From assembly GCA_022496805.1 (NCBI GenBank), contig CM040100.1, positions 18,691,009 to 18,755,008 of the forward strand: a DNA stretch of 64,000 bases, given 5' to 3'. Source of the DNA: Pohlia nutans. Its lineage: Eukaryota; Streptophyta; Bryopsida; Bryales; Mniaceae. Under the pieces are notes generated by a model. The model saw nothing but the letters and a program-made list of their open reading frames with translations. It ran no database searches and was not told the origin of the DNA. Below, piece by piece: positions 49,093 through 59,640 of the stretch. Both the position numbers and the translations under genes were made by a program. Positions within the stretch are counted from its first letter, which is position 1; the number at the start of each line of letters is the position of its first letter.

Positions 49093-49436
49093 GAGCATCT
49101 CCTGCGGCCAGAGCGGTTGCACTGCCCAAGCCCAAAGTTGAAAAGTTCATGTCCAACCGTCATTGCATGAGGGGAACTGTCTAGTAGGGAACTTGACAAA
49201 ATGGCCAAGGCCTTCTAGATTTGGAGCACCCTTTTGAGGGTTTTAGCTCACTGCATGTGGGATGCATGTGGGAGGCACGCCAGGTGGCGTAGATGGAATG
49301 GGAGGGGGGCAACTTGCAAGGGCAGAATGTAGAGGTCTATGGGCTCTACCTCTTGCCAGCCAAGCCCTCCACATGTTGAGTGAATGCGCCTCTCTTGTAC
49401 GGAGGCCATATTTAACCAAAATCGCAGGAGACGCTC
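49093..49436. mobile_element. PIF/Harbinger-like MITE downstream of PrmC
   Basis: 344 bp with inverted tips GAGCATCTCCTGCGG and CGCAGGAGACGCTC, flanked by TTA (49090-49092, 49437-49439). It is noticeably GC-rich compared with flanking DNA and lies 120 bp after the PrmC stop codon, so it may fall in the 3' UTR. Confidence 0.8.
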
Positions 49437-52400
49437 TTACGTACCACTAGGTTGGCCTGTGATACCAACACATATCCAAATATAGAAACTTACTACAGTA
49501 GTACTTAAATGTATAAATGTTCTAAATGAATGAATGTTGCTTGGAAAGCTTATAAGTATCCAAAGGCACAAATACATTGATTTAGAGGAGCAAAAGTGTT
49601 GAGTACTACTAAATATCAATAGTCGCAAAGGTCAAGTTTTGTGAATTTGGAGAAAGCATTAGACAGCGACTTTCTATGTTAAAGGCAAAATCCTCAACAA
49701 GGATCATGTCATGCCTTTGAGTATGCACTAGATTTTCAACAAGTTGCATGTGGCTTCAATTGGAATGAAGAGAGTTTCATCATCCAATTTCAAATTGGTT
49801 TTAAAAATTGTGTGAAAGTATAGCACATAACAAAGATTTGCTCCTCACATAACACCTCAAAGTATAGCACTTACAATGTTTAATATTAACAATCATATGC
49901 AAGGTCAAATTGATTTGATACAAATAAGGTAGAGGTACCAATAGCGGATAAGTATTCCAGAAATAATATGTAGACCTCCTAGAAGTTGCGTTTAATGAAC
50001 CCAAAAGCAAACACGGTGCTATCCAAAAGTCAATAAAGTGTTGACCGGTCAAGAACCGCCAAATGGCGCAACTTTATTTTTGGAAATTGATCTCATTGTA
50101 GTTGGCTATAAGTGAACCTAAATATTAGTCATGGGTTTTGAAGAACTTTCCGTTTAAACTATTTTTAATAAATTTAAATCTGAGATAAAATAGTAAACAA
50201 AATTACCATTCTACAGTCTCCCGATTTTTCTTTGAAAGAAAAATCTCTCATTAATGAAACTTCAACATTTTCCATGCTAAAAGCCTTCTTATATGGATTA
50301 TAGGTACTTCTATCCTATGCATCTTATTGTCTTCAATATTATCCACTCTCCTTCAAATCTTATAATCCTTGGACTTTCGTAACCTACACAATCAACATAA
50401 GATTGGTGTTCACCAATATTTAGATGTTTGAAAAGAAAAAAAGAAAAAAATCTCTACATGTTTTGGGGCTAGACCTTTTATGTGAATTGCAAAGAAAAAT
50501 GTAGAATTTATAATTTATGCTAGTCCAGTAAGTGCTTCAATAGACAATGCTAATGGAATACTTTCTACTCAATATTATGAATTTTAAAATGTATACAAGA
50601 AGAAAAACACAAGTGTATTACCGAAGCATCAATTTTATGATTGCGCAATTGAACTACAAGATGGAGCATAATTTTCATTTGGCTCAATTTACAATTTCTA
50701 TCAAGCATAGTTAGTAGCCTTACAAGAGCCTTTTAGTTCCTTGTGGATGATCATAGAAGAATTTAAAAGTTCATCTTAAGGGCCTTTAAACACTTTTATT
50801 AGGCCTTAAAACTACTAATACAATATAAATAAGAGGTTAAATGAGAGATTCTTTAGTCACGCCAACACAAGTTTTGGAGCATTCTACAATGCTACCTGAT
50901 TCTTGTTTTTTGTTTCACTTGTAACTCAAGTTCTTTCTACTACCTTCACAATATTGCTTGCTTATCCTTATACTTCTTGTTCTTTAATTCTTTTATCCTT
51001 GACCAGGAGAATGTTTTTGTAATATAAGCAACCAAGTAATCTTTAGCAAGTAAACATTTAGGTTGAAAGTAATCTTTACAAGGAATGAGTGTCATTGTTG
51101 AGGGAAAAAAAATCACATCTAATGAATTATTTGTCGTTATTCACTTATGTGATTGCCACACGCTTGTATGCACTTCCCTTTCTCCATGTATGAAGTAAAT
51201 GTATATTGTTTTGGACCTAAACTTGTATGAAAGACCCTACTAAATTTACAACCATTAATTCTTGCAAATAAATAAAAAGCCATGCTTGTGACTTGCTTAT
51301 GTATGTAAGGGAAATAATTGCAAAGGTTTGGAGCATTTGTATACATTTAGTGTTGTATAAGCAATTTTCCACCATTTCTATATGTTTCATGCATAATTTT
51401 TATTTATTTTTAAATGCACAACACTGTAAAAGAAAACTCACAAATTTCACATCCCACAATAGAGCTTTCTTGCACCTTCATGCAAATCTTTGGATTGTAT
51501 TCAAAACCAAACTAAGCAGCGTTTTTTTTCTGGCTATATTTCGCCAAATTTCTCTACAAAATATGGCATTTCTCTTTTGTTAAGGAAAAAATTGAGAAAA
51601 TTTTGATTTCTTTCACCAGATTTCCTCTATATGAAGATAGCCAGATTTTGTGAAGAAAACTACCAAAATATGAAGAAATTCTATCAAAATATGATTGTAA
51701 GCCAAAAAATTTACCAAGTATTATTTCCCAATTCTTTTTACGTTGCCAGTTAGGCTTCAAGAAAATAAACACAGTAAAAACATTGGTACTAAGCCTTTAT
51801 CTGAGGTATTGTAGCACTAATAAAAAGGTGATCTTTGGACACCAAGGAATAGTGTTAGAACAATGATTTGAGAAAGAAAAAAAAATAAAAATTTACCACA
51901 TGTCACGTAGGCATTGATTGTAACCCACAAAACAGTGTAAGTGACAGCCAAAATAACTAAATTATTCACCATAGCTTGTACGAACCTGCTATGTGGTAGC
52001 AGGTATGTTGATCCCCAGTGATTGCCAATTTACACCATGTGCTGTGGAAAGTAAAACAAGAAACTCACAAAATATTATTGCGGGTACGACAAGCTCGTCT
52101 TGTCTTGCTGCAACCAATTATTTTCCCTTTTGCTGCAAGTCAAATGCCACATGTATTTTCATGCCAAACTGAAGTACGTGCTGATCCAAAATGTCAATAT
52201 TTTATCCAAGTTGATCTTTCTTCAGAGGTTATAGGGTTCGTGGCACAACTAGTGTACACTAAATATCCCATTTAGTGAGGGAGCGTTTATAGTATGTGTG
52301 GGAAATTAGTGAAGGTAATACTAAATATCAAATGTTGTGATATCAAGATTTTAGCCACTCGGTAAAAATTTCAGCTCTCACTAATTTTTGAGATTTAACA

Positions 52401-52585
52401 AAATACTGCGAGCTTTGGGAATTAGTAACACACGCAGTAATTGGGAATAATCGGTGTACTCGTAGCAACTTGGGCAGCTTTTTGCCTAATAATTAATTAA
52501 AGTGAAAAAAATAGTTAAAACAACCCAAAAATTATATATTAAGATTGAGCAGTAACATAGAAAAAAAATCAAAACCGTTGGCCCT
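49437..52585. other. AT-rich intergenic DNA
   Basis: No gene recognised. 51530-51780 holds words (GGCTATATTTCGCCAAATTT) related to the hAT-like element at 56201, so a diverged relative may be present. 52265-52465 is a diverged copy of 57985-58180 (shared GTAAAAATTTCAGCYCTCA, GGGAATTAGTAACACAC). Confidence 0.45.
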
Positions 52586-53172
52586 TTAACCCCTAAACGT
52601 CAGAGCGTCCAGAAAGTGGACGACTAACAGATTCAAATCCTTCTCACGTTCTCATCAATGCTTGGATGAAAGTCATCCATTTTTTTGGAGATTCTTCACC
52701 AAGTTGTTGTCCTATCTAGCGGTTGGATTTAGTCATATCTGATTACACATTTTTCTAAAATTACAAATGTAGAAGTATGTCAAGTCGTTGACCAAGCCAA
52801 AATTGCGTTGACTGTAGTTCAAAAGTAGCCTTGCAAAAATGAGGTCATAGATTTAAGAAACATAATAATTTCAAAAAATCACCACGTTTAAGAGTATCTC
52901 ATTTCAAATTCATTCCAACAAATTTTACTCAAATTTTTTTTTTTTTTTTGGGTAATCGAATTTAGAAGGAATTTTTAATTTTAACTCTCAAATTTTATAA
53001 TTAAATATTGGTGATAGTATTAGTGAATCGAACCGTACGGATGGAATCTAAAACTCAAAATCTAGAACTTTCATTTGTATATCAATTCCAAAATATTCTT
53101 CTAAATAGTAGTTTATGATGTTTTTTCTCAAATTGTCAATTCCAGGGACACCCTGGTACGTTTAGGGGTTAA
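52586..53172 (+). mobile_element. TTAA-bounded element, family G (copy 1)
   Basis: 587 bp: left TTAACCCCTAAACGTCAGAG then GCGTCCAGAAAGTGGACG (palindrome), right GGTACGTTTAGGGGTTAA. Perfect TTAA on both sides. The interior differs from family B, although short blocks (GTACGGATGGAATC) are related. Confidence 0.85.
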
Positions 53173-53248
53173 TATTTTTGGGACAATAATTTCCCATAAA
53201 TTTAGGCAGTCTTTTAATTGTTTATTTTCTGACCAAGCTACTAGGAAG

Positions 53249-53470
53249 CTACTCTAAATAGTGTATTTAGTGTGAGATACACTAATTTACATAAACATGT
53301 TGTAAGTTTTTACTGTTGACCAATTTTTTTACCCTCTATATTGGTCAAGATGGGGATCTTTCAATAGTATTAGAATCAATGTCTTTGGTAAATTTTTTTG
53401 TCGAGAGTAAAAATCTATAACATTTTCAAATCTTATAATTATCTCACACTAAATACACTATTTAGTGTAG
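53249..53470. repeat. Foldback with TAGTGTATTTAGTGTGAGAT arms
   Basis: A perfect 23-bp inverted repeat at 53256-53278 and 53441-53463, extended to about 28 bp with mismatches, spans about 220 bp. The motif TTTAGTGTRRKACAC recurs nearby (52250). The right flank GATTTACCTTAAT resembles the GTAAGGTAAACC-family tip. Confidence 0.7.
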
Positions 53471-53642
53471 TACGGTCGTAAGGGTGATTTACCTTAATTG
53501 AAGTCAAACGAGCTGGCAGATGAATGGCTCCAGCCCTGCCATGTGTTGAGCTGATGAGGGAAACATGGAGTGTTCTACAAATCAGGAATTCAAATTCAAA
53601 GAGGCAGTCACTTGTATGAGAGTGAGTCATTGTTTTCTGGCC

Positions 53643-54195
53643 TTAACCCCTGAATGTCCAACCGTCCAGAAAGTGAACAATGTACATAATCAAACATAGT
53701 TTTCTCATCCATCATAGACTTTTTGCAGTGTGGGATTTTTTTATTATATTTTATGGGAAGTTAGTTTCTTGCATGTGTGAATCGATTAGAAAGGACATGA
53801 TTTGTGAAATTTTTATGCCAAAATTTCGAAGATTTTAGTGTAAAAGTGATCTTAAAAAAGACAACTCATAAAATTAAGCAGCCAAAAAATCTCCAAAAAT
53901 CACTAAATTTAGAGTATTACATTTCAACCCATCACAACATATTTCATTCACAGATTGTCAATATCTTATTCATAATCAAATTACAAAAGAATTTTCAATT
54001 TTGAGTTTCAAATTTTATACAAAATATTGGTGACAACAATCATAGATCTAACCATATGGATAGAATAAAAAAATTCATAATGTACAACTTTTATTATATA
54101 TCAAGTTCAAAATATCCCACTTAGTTGCATTTTATAAGACGTTTTTGAAATTCTCCCAATCTAAAGAGGGTTGAGGACGTTTAGATCCGGGTTAA
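53643..54195 (+). mobile_element. TTAA-bounded element, family B (copy 5)
   Basis: Left TTAACCCCTGAATGTCCAAC followed by CGTCCAGAAAGTGAAC (palindrome arm mutated); right GAGGACGTTTAGATCCGGGTTAA, with a small insertion or change in the last bases. The interior is close to the 31258 copy. It shares TTAA 54192-54195 with the next element. Confidence 0.85.
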
Positions 54196-54747
54196 CCCTT
54201 TGACGCGCTTGTGTTCATATAATGAACGACAAACAGATTGTAACATTTCTCTTTACTACATCCTGTGCAATTTTTCATTCATCCTAATTTCTCTTCGTTC
54301 TTGTGCTAGTTGACTATCATTTGCATGGATTTTCAAAAAAAGATATTGTGGTTTTTTAACTTTTATTTATTTTTTATTTTAATAAAAGAAATGGTTTATG
54401 TCAAGTTTCATTCTTAGTTCAAAAGTGAGACCTTAAACATGATTTTCCAAAATAAGTAGAATCAAATAATGGAAATCATACCATCTTGTAGTGCATGTTA
54501 TTCCAAATTCATTACAACAATTCTTTGTTTATTTATTTTTTAATTTGGGATTTTTAATCGAATTTTAAAAGAAAGCTTGAAAATTTAATAACAATTTATT
54601 AATTTTAAAAAATGATAAATCCAACCGTACAAATGTGATCTTCATATTGACATTTACAACTAAGCCTTGTACATTAACTCCATTTTTGTTATTCATCAAA
54701 CATTTTATAATGCATCTTTGAAAATTAGTGTTGAATTGGGACGTTAA
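54192..54747 (+). mobile_element. TTAA-bounded element, family F (copy 2, complete)
   Basis: 556 bp: left TTAACCCTTTGACGCGCTTG then GTTCATATAATGAAC (palindrome), right GAATTGGGACGTTAA. Related to 34615-34874 (right part) and 34871-35050 (left part). Both borders are TTAAs shared with neighbouring elements. Confidence 0.82.
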
Positions 54748-54984
54748 CCTCTAAAGGGCCAAGAAGCCCAAATCAGCTCTCATGTGTTTTTCTAGCATTT
54801 TTTGAGCAAGTCTTGTATGGATTTCCTTTAGGTCAAATTTATCTCTGCTTTGACCAACATATACAATGTTCTTCACTAATTTCACTGATACAAGACTTGA
54901 TCCCGTCTGAATTGCATTTGTCACAACACAATCAATTAAATTTGTCATTTTGAAACCATGGATCCTTGGTCCTTTAGGGGTTAA
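54744..54984 (-). mobile_element. TTAA-bounded MITE, family A (copy 6)
   Basis: Reverse copy: left TTAACCTCTAAAGGGCCAAG, right CTTGGTCCTTTAGGGGTTAA. Third member of the 53643-54984 array, joined to family F through TTAA 54744-54747. Confidence 0.85.
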
Positions 54985-56102
54985 AAGGGTTAAGTTAGAT
55001 AAAGGTATGCAAAAGACTTATAGAAGAGAAGGGTAGGTTGGTGCATGTTGTTCTCTCCAAATCAAAATTCTATGCGCAATGACGGAGTTTCCTTGAGTCC
55101 CTCGTCAGGAACTTCAAGGCATGTGAACATGGTGCCATGATGGTGCATTGAAACGCAATTAAGATAATTTGGTGCCAACCTCCATACCAACCGAGTATGG
55201 ATAAAATGACACTAAAATGACCTGTATGTGGCCTTTGGTGTCAAAATGACACCAAAATAGTCTGGCCCAACTTTTATGATGCTACCACTAGTAGAAAGGG
55301 TGGCGCTCCCCAGGGAGATGCCCAGGCAAAAATCACCATGCATATGTGGAATTAGGCACTACTTGCTTGGGCATCTCCCTCGACAGTGCCACCTTTTCTA
55401 CGAGTGTGCGGCAATGATGTAAGCCTAGCTAGATCGATGATCATTCGATCAACTGACATACAATGATTTTTACTCCATGTCAGAACCCGTCATGTGCATG
55501 TCCCATTCGCGGCTTTGCTTTGCATTCTGATTGTGCCACCACTCATGATTATTTTCACTGCCGGCACTGAGTAGGCTGTTGTACTCCCTTTATCCAATAA
55601 CTGTCCCACGCTGGTAGGCCCAAGCCAACGGTTCTTGCATTCTAAGGTAGTGGTGCATATTTCCGTCTGAATTTCAGGTTTGCATATTTAGACCTGTGAA
55701 AGAAGAAGTTTATAATTTTTGGATGCTCCGCAAAGCTAGTGCAAAGGCATCCCCAAAAAAAACACATTTTTTGAGCATTTCTACAATTTTTTATGAATTT
55801 TTAAGCCAAAAAGCATAGAGTGGCCATTAACCGCATGTAGGGTCTTGGCTTTCATGAGAGGTTGGATTCTGAAAATAGTGCGCTTACTGCACCAATCAGA
55901 AGCACTCAACTTTCCAAGGCATGGACGTAATTAGAACGTTCCTAGGAAATTTTTAGGTCCAGGCTGGGTGGTTTTTGGGACCCAGCCCCCCAATCCTAGG
56001 GGTCGGAAATTGGGACTGCTACCTTACAACAACTGAAAGCCATTCGTCCATTTTGTTTCAAGCCCCACGTTGACACGGAACCATTCAGTACATGCACCGT
56101 CT
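54985..56102. other. Intergenic DNA with one CACTA-like insert
   Basis: Apart from the element at 55286-55406, no gene or repeat with clear ends. GTACTCCCTTTATCCAATAA near 55578 resembles a Stowaway tip, but the partner end was not found. Confidence 0.4.
55286..55406. mobile_element. Miniature CACTA-like element (copy 2)
   Basis: 121 bp: CACTAGTAGAAAGGGTGGCG to GCCACCTTTTCTACGAGTG. It shares TGGAATTRGGCACTACTTGC and GGCATCTCCCTCG with the 39211 copy and keeps a longer internal hairpin (GGGAGATGCCCAGGCAA / TTGCTTGGGCATCTCCC). The flanking triplets TAC/TGC differ by one base. Confidence 0.78.
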
Positions 56103-56690
56103 CTACCTTGGCTCTACACTAGATGATACAGTGGTATATTCCACACCCAATAGTACTTCATTAGTAGCTAAGTGGACAGGTGGAGGCTCAAGGTGATGAG
56201 CAGGGCATTTTTTTTACATTTTTCACAAAGTTCCAAAGTGGCGATATAAAATGTTATAGTGGTGCTCCATATTTCAAAATTCAATCACTTATTGGATAGA
56301 AAATATCACACACCCGTACTGTTGTATTATTTTCATCCACAATTTAGCAATTTCATCCAAAATTTGAAGTTTTATGGCGAAAAACTTCATGGTTTTTGGT
56401 CATTTTTTAGCCAAATTATTATTTCAGGATGCAATCTGGCTATATTTCACCCAAAAAAATGCCTTGGTAATGAGCAGAGTGCATGAAGGAAAGGCAATGG
56501 GCATTAAAGCTACTAAATGTTATAGCACTATCTTTGCTTTGGTTCTGTAGTAGATGGTGTGGAATATTCCACTCCGAACAATACTTTATCAGTAGCTAAA
56601 TGGACAGGTGGAGGCTCAAGGTGATGAACAAAGTGCATGAAGGAAAAAGGCAGTGGGCATGAAGACTATTGAATGCTATGTTTGATCGGA
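56103..56690. repeat. Diverged tandem duplication, first unit interrupted by a hAT-like element
   Basis: Unit 1 (56103-56530, minus the insert) and unit 2 (56531-56690) share TAGATGRTRYRGTGGTATATTCC-like text, GGACAGGTGGAGGCTCAAGG and AGTGCATGAAGGAAA. Unit 2 preserves the uninterrupted site. Confidence 0.75.
56201..56466. mobile_element. hAT-like non-autonomous element with empty-site evidence
   Basis: 266 bp with tips CAGGGCATTTTTTT and AAAAAAATGCCTTG (one mismatch as inverted repeats), flanked by 8-bp repeats GTGATGAG and GTAATGAG. The neighbouring duplicate reads GGTGATGAACAAAGTGCATG through the same point, i.e. an empty site. CAGGG-type tip plus 8-bp duplication fits hAT. Confidence 0.82.
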
Positions 56691-58700
56691 AGTGCAACCA
56701 CAGTCATCTCCAATCAATTTCTTTTTGTTTTTCCATAGGTAGAGCGACATGCACCGTGGAATGTAGTCAGATAGAGAAAAAATGGATAGAATTGTCCATT
56801 TACATGTATTCATCCATAAAATTATCCATTACAAAGCACTTTCATCCAAATACTGGCGATTTTAGAAAAAAATTGAGAGGATTTTGGCGATTTCACCTAC
56901 TTAATTTTTGCCCATTTTTCCTAATGTAAAATAAGCCACTCCCAAAGATACTAGCAAAAATTCATCAAATTGTTTTTTTGGATGCCCACACTCATCCCCG
57001 TGAAAGGCGCTCTTTACACTTGAGTTGAGAGGCTATAGAGAAAACCTCTCAAGGGCTATGGCATGTGTTTTAGGAGGTCACGTCCCTTGAATGTGATGTA
57101 AAAAAAAGAAGAAGCCACATAATTAGCTAATAACATATTTGATATATTTTCTAAACTAAAGTAGCTTGTAATTGAGTGTTATTACCAAAAAAAAATGTAA
57201 AATGTAAAAATCTAAAATAAAAATTAAAAAAATCTTTGAATTTGCATCAAACCACCTCTTTTGTTGCACCTAGCAAAAATTAAGGAGAACAAAAAATTTG
57301 TGCATTTTTGTTGGCACAAAGGACAAAGTGATGTCGACATCGATCATCCTCTCTTTTAGTTTGCCGTCCGTTGGAATGAAAATGTCAAGTAGAACTTTAG
57401 GAACATTCCATAGTCTTTTTAGTTTTTTTAAACCGTCCTTGGTTGAAAATTTGTTCTTCATGACTTCTCGCCTCTAGTGTGAAGAGGGTATAATTGCACA
57501 TTCTATGTATATCTTGAGAATCTCTTATATTACGTACGAATCTAATTGAATAACTTGCACAAAGGTGCATGCATTTAGAAAATACCACTCTTAGAATAGG
57601 TGTACAAGAGATTGGTCTCCATGATCTTTCACACATTCATTCAAATGATCTCCATTTGTCTCTTTGAAGCAATGCAATTTGAGAGGGTTGAATGAATATA
57701 ATATTGTTTAACATAATGAGTAACAAATTTGAATAGTTCACTTAAATATCCGTAAATAATTATAGTTTTAATATATGGTCATGAATATTTCCGTCTCAAA
57801 ATTGAATGTCTGCCACTACCGTACACGCATATCAAGTTATCAAATTTTAATCAAATTTCATCACCATAAATTGAATTAAATTATGGATTAAATATTCTAA
57901 AAATAAAATAAAAGTGAAAGCATGGCTAAATCATAGGGAACATTAGACCGACGGCACACCGGCTACACTATACTACCTTTTGTTAATAGTGAGAATGGTG
58001 GGTTTATAGTAAGGGAGGGTAATCAATGAATACAACAATAAAAATGTAAATTCAATGCAAAATGAAGATTTCAGCTACTCAGTAAAAACTTCAGCCCTCA
58101 GAAATTTCATGATTTTGCAAAATAGAGTGTGTCTTTGGAATTAGTACCACACACAATATTAGCAAAAAATAGTGTAGTTAGTATATGAAGTGTTGGTTTG
58201 AAACGTGCCCCACTTTCAAGGACGCATTCAAAATAAAAGGCCTGGAGTGGGTGATCATTGGCCATCTATCAAATTGACTACGTCTGCGGAAAATCATACA
58301 GCACAGTAGAGTTATCTGCAAAGTCTGTAGAAGAGGGGCAACTGGACCAAAATTTGTGAAAACTATGGTTGAGAACCCAATAAAAGTAGACATGTTAGTT
58401 GCTTTAAAAAACTGGAGGTATGAAGTTTCAAGGCTTCAAAAACGGTGCCCAAAAACTTTACACCCTCATTTTTTGATCCAACCAATTTTAGTTAATTAAG
58501 GGAGCCCCAAGTTTCGACTCCAACTATGATGTCCCCAAATTAGCTTTATGCTCTTGCCAAATCCAAATCAATGCTTCTGTCTCCACCACCGGCTCATCCG
58601 GCGCATGCTCTGTTTTTTGAACCTCACTCAATTTACGTTTCCCAAAATTTCAATAAAATTGAGGTTGTAAGTGGCATCGAGTTTGCGGAAAACTCTAGTG
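56691..58700. other. AT-rich intergenic DNA
   Basis: No gene recognised. 57985-58180 is a diverged copy of 52265-52465. Frames of 60-86 codons here lack any family resemblance or splice continuation. Confidence 0.45.
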
Positions 58701-59640
58701 TGGACAGGTTTTGCTTTTTCATTCTGAATGAGCCTTGAACTATTATGTATACCGGTACACTCAGGATCTGCCCTGTGGCTAACCAACAAATACATGGGAT
58801 GCTGGTACCCGCGCCTCCGCCTCCCTTTCTCTGTGTCTGTGGCGTCGTCTGTTTACTGCTTTCAGAGCTTCAGTAACGCAGCCTCCGTCGTGGTTCGGTC
58901 GCCGCGGCCACTTTCATGATCATCAGCACCTCGGAATCACGCTGCTGCAGGTGCTCCGCTCATTGCACACTTCTTTTAATCCCCCTCCCGTACATTTTTT
59001 TGCACCATTCCTTCTTTCCATAGCTTTTCCAATCGCAACCTGACTGCGCCGCTCGAAATTCCAGTGAGGAGCTTCCACGCCGCGAGGTCTTAGCCATCGT
59101 GATCAATGTAGCATTGCCGTCATTGCTTTCCCCTGTTTTAACGCATCGTTTGAATTTTTTTCTTAGCTTTCGGTATCGGTTTGTTAGGGCGTGTTCTCGC
59201 CTCGCATTCTCTGATGTAGAGTGCGTCGTCTGTGCCGTTTCGTCGTTGATCAGCTTTTCTAGGTTATTTTTGGAGTTAATAATGCTCCAGCATCAATGTC
59301 GAACTCTTGTGTCCGAAGATCGGACTATGTCGTTGTCGTTGCGGCAGAATTTATGATTTTGGTGTCGCGTAGGTGACTCTTTCTGCCGATTGGCGAGAGA
59401 ACTGTTTTTTTCGGTGAGATTGGACTGATTCTGAGACTATAGGGAAGTGCAGTATGGAGATCGGTGTCTGTTGGCGTCGTTGCCGGTTTAGATATATTTT
59501 TCATCCGTTTGAGTGTACGGAGACCGTGGTCTGGATCTCAACGCCGTTTTGATTACAGAAGCAGTTCTGTTGTTGTCTCTAATCAAAACTTGTATTTTAG
59601 GAGTGGAATTAGAGTGGACAGTGAGCTTATGTAAGCCATT
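58701..59640 (+). promoter_or_regulatory. Promoter and 5' leader of the kinesin-13 gene
   Basis: From about 58790 the sequence becomes pyrimidine- and CG-rich (CGCGCCTCCGCCTCCC), unlike the AT-rich DNA to its left, as expected for a transcribed leader. Several upstream frames (58728, 59099) end before the start codon at 59641, so the leader contains uORFs or is spliced. Confidence 0.45.

Noticed and set aside
49262..49450. Gly-rich short ORF downstream of PrmC
   Set aside because: It lies wholly within the Harbinger-like MITE at 49093-49436 and reflects that element's GC-rich sequence.
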